Shown here piece after piece: positions 53,103 to 61,560 of a stretch of DNA of 64,000 bases. Origin of the DNA: Pseudomonas chlororaphis (GTDB lineage Bacteria > Pseudomonadota > Gammaproteobacteria > Pseudomonadales > Pseudomonadaceae). Position 1 is the first letter of the stretch. Each line of letters starts with the position of its first letter. The stretch covers positions 434,001 through 498,000 of the forward strand of contig NZ_MSCT01000009.1 of NCBI RefSeq assembly GCF_001921865.1, in the 5' to 3' direction. The translations under genes were made by a program, and so were the position numbers. The notes under the pieces were generated by a model. The model was not told where the DNA came from, searched no databases, and saw only the letters and a program-made list of their open reading frames with translations.

Positions 53103-54854
53103 TCAATGAGAGAACAACTGCCGGTCGCCCTGTTTTTGCGAACCCTCGACGTAGTAAGCCGCGAACCAGGCGGGCTGACCCGAGATCACCGTGGGTTTTT
53201 TCAGCAACAGTGGCGCTGGCTGCTTCCCCTGGGTCCCATCGGCGGTCGTGAAGGCCTGTTGCATCACACTGCGAAAGTGCAGGTGGTCGAACACCAGCAG
53301 GGCCTCGATGGCATAGACCACGGCGATTTTCTGGTCCTCGATCAGGATCAGGTGATCGCCGTTTTTTTCTTCCCCCGAGACCGACAGGTTCGAGGAACCG
53401 GTGAAGACCTTGGCGCTCGGCAGGTTGAAATCGGTGACGACAAACTTGTTGTGCACGGAAATCCCGCTGCCGCCCGACCACTCGCTGCGAAACGGTTCCG
53501 GCGCGTATTTGGCGAGGTAGGCGAAGTCCACTTCGGCCGAGGTGCCGTCCGGCTTGATGACATCCATGCCCGAGGGCTTGTCGCTCACGCCGTAGTTGAA
53601 GACCGGGCGCTTGTACAGGCGGCGGATCGATTCGTACAGGGGCCCGCTGGTGATCTGGTTGAGGAAGGCGATGTTGAACAGCACGCTGCTGTTTGCCTGG
53701 TCGATCGCGCCGCCGATCGGGCTGAGCGACAGGTCGCTGTGGTCGTGCGGCGAGAAGCAGAAATGCAGGCGCGGGCCCGGAGCCGTCGCGGTGGCGGTTT
53801 CGATAACGTGCCATTTCTGCGCCAGGTCGCTGGCCGCGAAGTGCTTCGGGTCGTTGAAGCCGGCCTCGAAGACTCGACCGAACAGGTCGGCCACCTCGGG
53901 GTGCTTGAACAACAGCGCATTGTTGTTCTGCACATAACAGCCGCGGAAACTGAAGTTGGTGGAGCCGCACAGCACCTGGTAGGGCGTGCCGTTGCGCCGG
54001 GCGATCAGCACCTTGTGATGCTGCAGGCCGTTGAAATGGCTGCGCCGCACCCGGTCGGCGCCGGCCGAGACCGTCAGGCGGTTGGCGGCCCGGGTCTCGC
54101 AACTGTCGGCGGCGGCGTGGTCGCCGGCGTCGTCGATAACGATGCGCAGGCGTTTGTCCAGCTTCTCCAGCCTGGCGAGGATGTCCGGTTCGTTGAGGTC
54201 GTAGGCGAAGACATCGAGGGTGGTGTCCGGCTGCTGCAGAACTTCGTCCAGCACCGCGAATATCATCGACACCGCCTCGAAGCCCAGCCATTGGTACATG
54301 GCCGTCTCGGTTTTCGGGTGGTCGAGCCCGTCCTTGCTCTTCGACGGAATCAGGCGCTTGCCGTAGACATCGGCCTTGACCCCCGCAGGCACCCGGTCGA
54401 GAAAGGCCTGGGAAGAGGTAAAACCGCGGGTGAAGCCGATATCGAGGATGCCCTCGTAGCTGGTGGGGTCGAGGTCGATCGCCAGTTCGATGGTCGTACC
54501 GGGCGCCAGCTGGCCGTCGTCGGCCATGTGCATCATCCGCCCCCGGTAGACGAACGTGCCTGGCTCGGCCTCATGGGGGACATGCACCCAGCGAAATTTC
54601 TGGAAGGGCGCTTGCAGCGAGGAAAACTTGCGCTGGCCATCGACCGCGTCGTGCGCGGGTGCGTCGTACTCGAAGGCGATGCGGTTGGGCAGGGGCGTGA
54701 AGTCTTCGGCGCCGGGAGGCTTGTACTCGAGGGCGAATCCCACCAGGTCCGCGGGCGGTTTCTCCACGTCGAAGCCGATCAGGCACATCCGTTCTCCGCG
54801 CCAGAGCTTCATGGTGAAACCGTCGAGCGTCTGGGTGTTGTAGAAGTCGGCCAT
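53103..54854 (-). CDS. Phospholipase D-like protein with two HKD motifs
   Basis: 583 residues. Residues about 1-200 form a beta-rich part that I do not recognise (MKLWRGERMCLIGFDVEKPP and after). PLD half 1 carries HHKVLIAR with GSTNFSFRG (about 330-360). Half 2 carries VHNKFVVTDF with GSSNLSVSG (about 505-530). Each shows the H-x-K and the following Gly-Ser-Thr/Ser-Asn, so a PLD-type active site can form. No signal peptide, so cytoplasmic or exported by another route. The ATG follows AAGGAGCGCCCCC on the minus strand. Substrate unknown: phospholipid or nucleic acid. Confidence 0.85.
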   Translation of the reverse strand: MADFYNTQTLDGFTMKLWRGERMCLIGFDVEKPPADLVGFALEYKPPGAEDFTPLPNRIAFEYDAPAHDAVDGQRKFSSLQAPFQKFRWVHVPHEAEPGTFVYRGRMMHMADDGQLAPGTTIELAIDLDPTSYEGILDIGFTRGFTSSQAFLDRVPAGVKADVYGKRLIPSKSKDGLDHPKTETAMYQWLGFEAVSMIFAVLDEVLQQPDTTLDVFAYDLNEPDILARLEKLDKRLRIVIDDAGDHAAADSCETRAANRLTVSAGADRVRRSHFNGLQHHKVLIARRNGTPYQVLCGSTNFSFRGCYVQNNNALLFKHPEVADLFGRVFEAGFNDPKHFAASDLAQKWHVIETATATAPGPRLHFCFSPHDHSDLSLSPIGGAIDQANSSVLFNIAFLNQITSGPLYESIRRLYKRPVFNYGVSDKPSGMDVIKPDGTSAEVDFAYLAKYAPEPFRSEWSGGSGISVHNKFVVTDFNLPSAKVFTGSSNLSVSGEEKNGDHLILIEDQKIAVVYAIEALLVFDHLHFRSVMQQAFTTADGTQGKQPAPLLLKKPTVISGQPAWFAAYYVEGSQKQGDRQLFSH

Positions 54855-54971
54855 GGGGGCGCTCCTTGCGCGGGTGGACGAGTCAAGCAGGGGCTGGATG
54901 TGTGCAGCGTAGAACAGTGCGGCGGGCGGTGGCGGTTTTAGCCGAGGCCGGGTCGCGGACGCGGGTTGCAA

Positions 54972-55141
54972 TGCGCCCCGAGGCTCTTACTGGAGTGGAT
55001 CGCCATCGGTGCCTACGCCTGCATGGGCCTGCACATGCGCCACTGGTTCGCCGAACCGCGGGGCAAGAAGATCTTCAACCGCAGCTGCGCGGCGTTGTTG
55101 TCGACGGCAGCTTCGGTGTTGCTGCTGGCGCGGCGGGCTTG
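54972..55141 (+). pseudogene. 3' remnant of a LysE/RhtB-family exporter gene
   Basis: The plus frame ending at the TGA of 55139-55141 reads LLLEWIAIGAYACMGLHMRH, then WFAEPRGKKIFNRSC, then a last hydrophobic stretch ending LLLARRA. This is the C-terminal span and tail typical of LysE/RhtB amino-acid exporters (RGKKIFNR followed by a final span). No start codon with the rest of the gene is present; sequence to the left belongs to the 5' region of the PLD-like gene. It looks like a truncated gene left after insertion or replacement of neighbouring DNA. Confidence 0.6.
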
Positions 55142-55180
55142 AGGCGTTCATCGGTGTGTCTGCGCTTGAAGGGATGACAG

Positions 55181-55208
55181 GCGTGCCTGCCGATTTCAGC
55201 AGGCACGC
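55181..55208. other. Inverted repeat between the LysE remnant and the hydrolase gene
   Basis: GCGTGCCTGC (55181-55190) and GCAGGCACGC (55199-55208) form a perfect 10-bp stem with an 8-base loop. It may be the terminator of either convergent unit, though no T-run follows. Confidence 0.5.
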
Positions 55209-55236
55209 GCACAGGGTCTGATAAGGCAGCGCTCGT

Positions 55237-56277
55237 TCACAACCGATTCGCGTCGATCACCGCCTGGGCGAACGCTTGCGGATCTTCCTGCGGCAGGTTG
55301 TGGCCGATGCCGCCGCTGACCAGGCGGAACTGGTATTGGCCGGTAAAGCGCTGGGCGTAATCCTCGGGGGCGGGGTGAGGGGCGCCGTTGGCGTCGCCTT
55401 CCAGGGTGATGGTCGGCACCTTGATGGGCGGCGCCGTGGCCAGTTTGCGTTCCAATGCGGCGTAGCGGCTTTCACCCTGCACCAGCCCCAGGCGCCAGCG
55501 GTAGTTGAACACCGTAATGTCCACATGGTCGGGGTTGTCCAGGGCCTTGGCGCTGCGCTCGAAGGTGGCGTCGTCGAATTGCCATTGCGGCGAGGCCAGT
55601 TGCCAGATCAGCCTGGCGAAGTCGTGGGTGTTTTTGGCATAGCCGGCGCGGCCGCGCTCGGTAGCGAAATAGAACTGGTACCACCACTGCAACTCGGCCT
55701 TGGGCGGCAGTGGGTTCTGCCCGGCCGCCTGGTTGCCGATCAGGTAGCCGCTGACCGCGACCAGCGCCTTGACCCGTTCCGGCCACAGCGCCGCGACGAT
55801 ATCCGCCGAGCGCGCGCCCCAGTCGTAACCGCCGAGCACCGCCTGCTTGATCCGCAAGGCATCCATGAAATCGATGACATCGCTGGCCAGCGCGGCGGGC
55901 TGGCCGTTGCGCGGAGTCTTCGCCGAGAGGAAGCGCGTGTCGCCGTAACCCCGCGCGTAGGGCATCAGCACCCGGTAGCCCTTGGCTGCCAGCAGGGGCG
56001 CGACCTCGTCATAACTGTGGATGTCGTACGGCCAGCCGTGCAGCAGGATCACCACTGACCCGTTGGCGGGACCGGTCTCGGCGTAGGCCACGTCCAGCAG
56101 CCCGGCCTTGACATGCTTCAGCGGGCCGAACGGCGAGGGCGCCGCATGCGTGGTGGCCGCGCTGCTTGCTTCCGGCTGCGCCGCCACGGGCGTTTGCGCC
56201 TGGGCTACGCCGAGGACGCCGAACAGAGCGAACGCCAGGATTTTGCCGGTGGCGGGGTTGCGCAATGTGGTCTTCAT
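55237..56277 (-). CDS. Exported alpha/beta hydrolase (epoxide hydrolase / haloalkane dehalogenase-like)
   Basis: 346 residues. Signal peptide about 1-28 (ILAFALFGVLGVAQA then QTPV). The hydrolase fold has oxyanion HGWPYDIHSYDEVAPLL and the nucleophile elbow VLGGYDWGARSADIV, where Asp replaces Ser as in epoxide hydrolases and dehalogenases. WYQFYFATERGRAGY is the cap region, and a catalytic His sits in GGIGHNLPQEDP. Probably periplasmic. Start ATG 56277 follows TGGAGAGATCAGC on the minus strand. Substrate unknown. Divergent from the TonB receptor gene. Confidence 0.87.
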   Translation of the reverse strand: MKTTLRNPATGKILAFALFGVLGVAQAQTPVAAQPEASSAATTHAAPSPFGPLKHVKAGLLDVAYAETGPANGSVVILLHGWPYDIHSYDEVAPLLAAKGYRVLMPYARGYGDTRFLSAKTPRNGQPAALASDVIDFMDALRIKQAVLGGYDWGARSADIVAALWPERVKALVAVSGYLIGNQAAGQNPLPPKAELQWWYQFYFATERGRAGYAKNTHDFARLIWQLASPQWQFDDATFERSAKALDNPDHVDITVFNYRWRLGLVQGESRYAALERKLATAPPIKVPTITLEGDANGAPHPAPEDYAQRFTGQYQFRLVSGGIGHNLPQEDPQAFAQAVIDANRL

Positions 56278-56492
56278 GCTGATCTCTCCATTGGATGCAG
56301 GGCAGGGGACCTGGGTGGCCCGCTGCAATCGTGGGAGCATTTGAAGGCCGTGAAGTATCTGGGGTGTGTCGAAGAGCGGGGCGGGCGCAAGCGCATGTAC
56401 CGGGCATTCACGTAGATACATGGCGATACAGGGTCGGGACGCGATGCGCTTGGTCGTGCGGGGACGACAGGTGGTACGTCTTTAATATTAAG

Positions 56493-56507
56493 TGTTATGT
56501 TATTACG
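56493..56507. promoter_or_regulatory. Zur-like operator in the TonB receptor promoter
   Basis: TGTTATGTTATTACG sits in a markedly AT-rich stretch 22-36 bases before the receptor start. It resembles the TGTTATAATATAACA core of Zur sites (about 11 of 15 positions). A Fur or other metal-regulator site is also possible. Confidence 0.35.
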
Positions 56508-56528
56508 TTTAATAAAGGAGGCCCCATC

Positions 56529-58619
56529 TTGAGACACCATTCACCGTTGCTGGCAGGACTTACGCTCGGATTGTTCGGACAACCGCTTTCAGCTACGGAA
56601 ACGTTGATGCTGGATGAACTCTCGATCACCGACTCCTACGTCGAGGAGCGCGCCGAAGGCCCGGTGCGCGGCTACCGTGCGACTCGTTCGGCCACGGCCA
56701 CGCGCACCGACACGGATATCCGCGACACCCCGCAGAGCATCGATGTGGTGCCCGCCCAGGTGATCAAGGATCTGAATGCCACGCGCATCGATCGCGCCCT
56801 GGACTTCGCCGGTGGCGTCTTGCGACAGAACAATTTCGGCGGCCTGACCTTCCTCAATTACAGCGTGCGCGGCTTCACCACCGGCGAGCTGTACAAGAAC
56901 GGCTTCGCCATCAACCGCGGCAGCTACAGCGCGCCGGATACGTCCAGCATCGAACGTATCGAAGTGCTCAAGGGGCCTGCCGCCAGTCTTTACGGTCGCG
57001 GCGATCCGGGGGGGCTGGTCAATATCGTCACTAAACGCCCCCAGGCCGAAGCCTTCACCCACCTGAACCTCAGCGCCGGGACCTGGGACCGCTATCGCGG
57101 CAGTCTGGACGCCAACGCCCCGCTCGACAGCGAGGGCAACCTGCTGTCGCGGATCAACCTGGCGGTCGAGGACAACGGCAGCTTTCGCGACCATGTCGAC
57201 AGCGAACGGCGTATCGTCAGTCCATCGTTGGCCTGGCAGATTTCGCCGGACAGCCGGCTACTGCTGGACGCCGAGTTTTCTCGCACCGAATCGGTGTTCG
57301 ACCGCGGCATTCCAGCGGTCAATGGCGAGATGGGCGCGGTCAAGCGCTCGACGTTCATCGGCGAGCCTGATGACGGCAGGATCCGCAACGACAACCAGAC
57401 GCTGGACCTGGCGTTCGAGCACTACCTGAACGACGACTGGAAACTGCGGCTGGCCAACCATTACACCCAGGGCACGCTCAAGGGCGCGAGTTCTGAGCCC
57501 CAGGTGCTGACCGGGTCGGTCATCAGCCGTTTTTACCGGGAACGGAATTTCGAGTGGAACGACTCGATCAGCCAGGCCGAGTTGCACGGGAACTTCCAGT
57601 GGGCGGGCTGGCGGCATCAGACGCTGATAGGGATGGAGTACGAGAATTATCGCAACAGCCAGAAGTATCCGCAGAGCGCCACGCTGACCCGCTATGGCCT
57701 GGACATCTACCAGCCCGTATACGGCCAGGCCAAGCCGGCCCTGACCCGGGCCAACGATTTCCACGAGCACACCGAGAGCTACGCGCTCAACCTGCAGGAC
57801 CAGATTGCCTTCACCGACCGTCTGCGGGGGCTGGTCGGGGTGCGCCTGGAACGCGTGGAGCAAACCTCGCAAAACCGCGGCGCGGGGCTCAGCGACCGCC
57901 AGGAAAAGGACGTCGCCACTCCACGCATCGGCGTGCTTTATCAGTTGACCCCGCAGGTCGGCGTATTCGCCAATGCCTCCACCTCGTTCAAGCCCAACAC
58001 CATGGGTACCCAGGGCCAGGTGTACAAGCCGGAAAAGGGCCTGGGCTACGAGAGCGGCCTGAAACTCGATCTGTTGGACAGCCGCATCGGCGCTACTGTT
58101 GCCTTGTTCCACATCGACAAGGAAAACGTCATCACCACCGATGCCTTCGGTGACAGCGTCGCCGCCGGCAAGGCCCGTAGCCAGGGGCTGGACCTGCAGT
58201 TCAGCGGTCAGGTCAGCGACGCCCTGCGCGTGATCGGTGCCTATGCCTACATCGACGCCGAGGTGACCAAGGGCGACGCCGCGCTCCCCAAGGGTAGCGA
58301 CCTGTTGGGCATTCCTCGCAACAGTGGCAGCCTGATGGCCGTATACGAATTCCAGAACGGCGCGCTCAAGGGCTCGGACGTGGGGGCGGCGGTGAGCTAT
58401 ATCGGCGAGCGCTCGGGCCAGGCCGGCAGCGATTTCACCTTGCCTTCTTACAGCACCGTCGACCTGCTGGCCCATTACAAGGCCAGCGAGCAGGTCACGG
58501 TCGGGCTGAACTTCAACAACGTCTTCGACCGCAAGTACTACGAACGCTCCTACAACAAGGCCTGGGTCATGCCCGGCGAGCCGCGCAACCTCAGCGTCAG
58601 CCTGTCCCTCAACCTCTGA
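56529..58619 (+). CDS. TonB-dependent receptor (FhuA/Fiu-like)
   Basis: 696 residues starting at a TTG codon, chosen because AAAGGAGG (56514-56521) lies seven bases upstream and a signal peptide follows directly (LLAGLTLGLFGQPLSA). A more upstream start would put non-homologous residues before the signal. The plug (about 50-170) has DIRDTPQSIDVVPAQVI and RIEVLKGPAASLYGRGDPGGLVNIV. The barrel ends LSVSLSLNL. No STN signalling domain. Followed after 15 bases by a DUF4198 protein, with which it probably forms an operon for metal or siderophore uptake. Confidence 0.9.
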   Translation: MRHHSPLLAGLTLGLFGQPLSATETLMLDELSITDSYVEERAEGPVRGYRATRSATATRTDTDIRDTPQSIDVVPAQVIKDLNATRIDRALDFAGGVLRQNNFGGLTFLNYSVRGFTTGELYKNGFAINRGSYSAPDTSSIERIEVLKGPAASLYGRGDPGGLVNIVTKRPQAEAFTHLNLSAGTWDRYRGSLDANAPLDSEGNLLSRINLAVEDNGSFRDHVDSERRIVSPSLAWQISPDSRLLLDAEFSRTESVFDRGIPAVNGEMGAVKRSTFIGEPDDGRIRNDNQTLDLAFEHYLNDDWKLRLANHYTQGTLKGASSEPQVLTGSVISRFYRERNFEWNDSISQAELHGNFQWAGWRHQTLIGMEYENYRNSQKYPQSATLTRYGLDIYQPVYGQAKPALTRANDFHEHTESYALNLQDQIAFTDRLRGLVGVRLERVEQTSQNRGAGLSDRQEKDVATPRIGVLYQLTPQVGVFANASTSFKPNTMGTQGQVYKPEKGLGYESGLKLDLLDSRIGATVALFHIDKENVITTDAFGDSVAAGKARSQGLDLQFSGQVSDALRVIGAYAYIDAEVTKGDAALPKGSDLLGIPRNSGSLMAVYEFQNGALKGSDVGAAVSYIGERSGQAGSDFTLPSYSTVDLLAHYKASEQVTVGLNFNNVFDRKYYERSYNKAWVMPGEPRNLSVSLSLNL

Positions 58620-58634
58620 ACGAAAGGATTCACC

Positions 58635-59357
58635 ATGCATTCGTCATCGACAATCGCCAGCCTGCTGGCGCTGTTCATTTGTACCCAGGCCGGCGCCCAT
58701 GGCCTGTGGACCGAAGAACGCCGCGGCAACATCGAGGTGGTGTACGGCCATGGCGCCGAGGACAGCGCCTTCGCGGCCGAGAAGGTCAAGCGTGCCTGGG
58801 CCTATGACGCGGCGGGCAAGATGATCCCCGTGACCCTCCAGCGCCTGGCCGACCATGCCCGCTTGCAACCGCTCAAGCCGCCGGCGGTGGTGGCGGTGGT
58901 GCTGGACAACGGCCCCTGGTCGCAGACGCCGGACCAGCGCTGGGTCAATCAGGACCGCACCCAGGTCAAGAACGCCGTCGCCTCGACCCACAGCTTCAAA
59001 TACAGCCTGGCGATCTACCAGGCGGGCGCGCGCCTGCCGAAGCTGGATCAGCTGCGCCTGGCGATCATCCCGCAGAGCGACCCGCTCAAGGTCGGCCCCG
59101 GCAAGGAACTGGAAGTGCAGGTGCTGGTGGACGGCAAGCCCGCCGCCGATATCGAACTCTGCGGTGACTACCGGGGCGCGCCCCATGAAGTGAGCGGCAA
59201 GACCGACAAGGACGGCCGCGCCCGTATCCGGGTACGCAACGAGGGCCTTAACGTCATCAGCGCCCAGGCCACCCTGCCCATGCCCAAGGATGCGCCGGTG
59301 GAGCGCCAGAGTCTGTTCGGCTCGCTGACGTTCCTTGGCGAACCGCACCACGAGTGA
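58635..59357 (+). CDS. DUF4198 periplasmic protein
   Basis: 240 residues. Signal peptide about 1-20 (IASLLALFICTQAGA, mature start at HGLWTEE). The DUF4198 pattern includes an N-terminal His just after cleavage and a C-terminal Ig-like domain (about 140-235: KVGPGKELEVQVLVDGKPAA, GKTDKDGRARIRV). The family is often found beside TonB receptors and has been suggested to aid nickel/cobalt or other metal uptake; the metal here is unknown. The ATG follows GAACGAAAGGATTCACC. Confidence 0.85.
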   Translation: MHSSSTIASLLALFICTQAGAHGLWTEERRGNIEVVYGHGAEDSAFAAEKVKRAWAYDAAGKMIPVTLQRLADHARLQPLKPPAVVAVVLDNGPWSQTPDQRWVNQDRTQVKNAVASTHSFKYSLAIYQAGARLPKLDQLRLAIIPQSDPLKVGPGKELEVQVLVDGKPAADIELCGDYRGAPHEVSGKTDKDGRARIRVRNEGLNVISAQATLPMPKDAPVERQSLFGSLTFLGEPHHE

Positions 59358-59595
59358 GGCCTGGCGCCGAGCGCGGTGCCCTTGGGATTGGGGCCTCGCG
59401 CCGCTTCGGCGGCGCAGCCGCCCGTGCGCGCCGTCGAAGCTCGGTGGTCCAGGCAACGTGGCACTCGCACGCAAAAAATCGCCGCGATAACCGCCGCTTT
59501 GTAGGGAAATCGTAAGGCCGGTCACGCGCGTCTGGATCGGTTTTGGCGGAATGCCTTATGGTCGGCCGATCATTTTTTCCCAGAGAGCTGCCCGG

Positions 59596-60060
59596 ATGAT
59601 CGCCATACGCGAGATCGACGCAACCAACTGCCTGGATGTCTGCGAGCTGACGTCCAACAAGGATGGCGTCGGCACTGTTTTCGAGGCGTTTGTGTGCTGC
59701 AACGCGACCTCCCTGGTCGAGTCGAGGTTTTTCCCGGGGTTTGAGCCGCGGGCCCTGTATCGGGACGCCGAGCTGATCGGTTTTTTCATGTACCAGGCGC
59801 TGCCCTCGGCGCCGGGGGAAGTCGAGTTGTGCCGCTACATGCTCGACCACAAGTTCCTCGGCCAGGGGTTGGGCAGGTTGTCGTTCGAGGCCATGCTCGC
59901 CTACTTCAAGGGGCAGGGGGCGAAGGGGGTGACCCTGATGATCGAAGAGGCCAACGCCGTGGCGAAAAACCTGTACCTCTCCTTTGGCTTCGCCTTCACC
60001 GGGAAAATTCTCAAGGACGAGCATTACTACCATCTCGACCTGGATCGTTATCCGGGCTAG
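59596..60060 (+). CDS. GNAT family N-acetyltransferase
   Basis: 154 residues. Single GNAT domain: IAIREIDATNCLDVCEL at the start, GEVELCRYMLDHKFLGQGLGRLSF with the acetyl-CoA loop (Q-G-L-G), and NAVAKNLYLSFGFAFTG. Resembles spermidine/diamine acetyltransferases of the RimI-like group. The ATG at 59596 follows AGAGAGCTGCCCGG; a start at 59551 is less likely. Convergent with the MFS gene, 18 bases apart. Confidence 0.85.
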   Translation: MIAIREIDATNCLDVCELTSNKDGVGTVFEAFVCCNATSLVESRFFPGFEPRALYRDAELIGFFMYQALPSAPGEVELCRYMLDHKFLGQGLGRLSFEAMLAYFKGQGAKGVTLMIEEANAVAKNLYLSFGFAFTGKILKDEHYYHLDLDRYPG

Positions 60061-60078
60061 CCCCCCTGCGCCAGCCTG

Positions 60079-61305
60079 TCAGCCGGGTTGGGCCGCCAGG
60101 CTGTTACTGACGTTGCGTCCCAGCACCAGTACGGTGACAAAACCGCAGCCCACCAACGCCGTGGCCAGGCTCAGCAGTACCGAGCTGCCCAGCTGGTCGA
60201 CGATCCGCCCGCCGAAGAACGAGCCCAACGCAATGATCACCTGGAACAAGGCGACGAACAGCGGCATGCCGCGCTCGACGTCCTTGGGCGCCACGACGAA
60301 CATCCAGATACTGGCGCAGGCCGGGAAGGCGCCGAAGGCGAAGCCCCAGAGCGCGATCAGCATCGCCGCGCCCGTCATGCCGGTGGCGAAGTAGGGGAAC
60401 AGGGCCGTGCTGGTGCCGATCAGCAGCGCGACCAGCAACAGGGTGTGGCGCACGCTGCGGTTGGCGGCGAAACCGGCGAAGATATTGCCCACGACCCCGG
60501 CCACGCCGTACAGCAGCAGGAATGAGCCAATGGTCGGCCCGTCGAAGCCGGCGCTCTGTTTGAAGAAGGGGGCGACATAGGTGTACGCGGCAAAGTGCGC
60601 CAGGCCGATCAGCAACACGGCGATCAGGCCCACCCGGGCTTGTGGGTTGATGAACAAGGCCGGCAGGTCACTGATGCGAATGGCCTTGTCCGGGGCAAGC
60701 CGCGGCAGCAGGAAAATCTGCGCCAGCAGCACCGGTATGCCCAGCAGCGCGGTGACCAGGAAGGTCATGCGCCAGCCCATCAGGCCGCTCAGCCACGTGC
60801 CGACGGGCACGCCGAGGACGGTGGCCAGTGTCACGCCCATCATGATGATTGAGGTGGCCTTCGCCACGCCGACCCCTTTGGGGGCCAGGCGGCCGCTCAG
60901 GGCAATCGCGGTCGCCCAGAAACCGCCGATGCTGATGCCCAGCAGCACGCGGCCGAACAGCAGCAGGCTGAAGTCGCTGGCGTAGGCCACGACCGAGTTG
61001 GCGATGATCATGATCAGCGTCAGGCCGATCAGCAGATAGCGCCGGTCCAGGGCGCCGATGCCCACGGACAGCAAGGGCGCGGCGAGGGCGGCCATGATGC
61101 CGGGCAGGGTCACCATCAGGCCGGCGTGGCCTGCGGTGATGCCCAGGTCGCTGGCGACATCGTTGAGCACGCCCACCGGGAGAAACTCACTGGTCACCAG
61201 GGCGAAGGCACCCACGGCGACCGAGAGAATGGCCAGCCACTGTTGCTTGACGCTCTGTTGACTGTGTTCGAGGAGGCCGCGGGGGGCCTGGCTTGCGCTT
61301 GACAT
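60079..61305 (-). CDS. MFS exporter, DHA1 / AraJ-NepI-like
   Basis: 408 residues, twelve spans. N-terminus FALVTSEFLPVGVLNDVASDLGI-type motif A region, GRVLLGISIGGFWATAIAL (motif for this subgroup) and LGVPVGTWLSGLMGWRMTF (motif C). Resembles purine ribonucleoside or sugar exporters (NepI, SotB). Substrate unknown. Its upstream region (61306-61430) has a GATAATAATCATC site suggestive of Fur. Confidence 0.87.
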   Translation of the reverse strand: MSSASQAPRGLLEHSQQSVKQQWLAILSVAVGAFALVTSEFLPVGVLNDVASDLGITAGHAGLMVTLPGIMAALAAPLLSVGIGALDRRYLLIGLTLIMIIANSVVAYASDFSLLLFGRVLLGISIGGFWATAIALSGRLAPKGVGVAKATSIIMMGVTLATVLGVPVGTWLSGLMGWRMTFLVTALLGIPVLLAQIFLLPRLAPDKAIRISDLPALFINPQARVGLIAVLLIGLAHFAAYTYVAPFFKQSAGFDGPTIGSFLLLYGVAGVVGNIFAGFAANRSVRHTLLLVALLIGTSTALFPYFATGMTGAAMLIALWGFAFGAFPACASIWMFVVAPKDVERGMPLFVALFQVIIALGSFFGGRIVDQLGSSVLLSLATALVGCGFVTVLVLGRNVSNSLAAQPG

Positions 61306-61410
61306 GGTGGTGGATTCCAGGGGGGATGTCGCCCGAGGCAGACGGGGGAGCGGGGGAAAATTCGAGGCGATTATAGAAGTCGGTTTTGCCCAGCCGACAG
61401 GCGAGCCGCT

Positions 61411-61430
61411 CGATAATAATCATCAATGCC
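61411..61430. promoter_or_regulatory. Fur-like site upstream of the MFS exporter
   Basis: CGATAATAATCATCAATG matches a large part of the Fur consensus (GATAAT and ATCAT halves). It lies 106 bases before the MFS start and about 130 bases past the end of the TonB receptor gene. Confidence 0.35.
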
Positions 61431-61560
61431 ATCGATTGAACGCTCTAGACAGGCTATCGGCGATGGGGCGGCCGTAGCCGGTTCGGCAAGGGGCATGCCT
61501 GTCCCTCCGATCGGAGCGAGAGGCGTGGACGCGCCGTCCCGGGCGCGCCCTTCGAGCTCC

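Noticed and set aside
53103..54854. Type VI secretion effector call for the PLD-like protein
   Set aside because: No VgrG, PAAR, adaptor or immunity gene is adjacent, so the idea is kept only as an open question.
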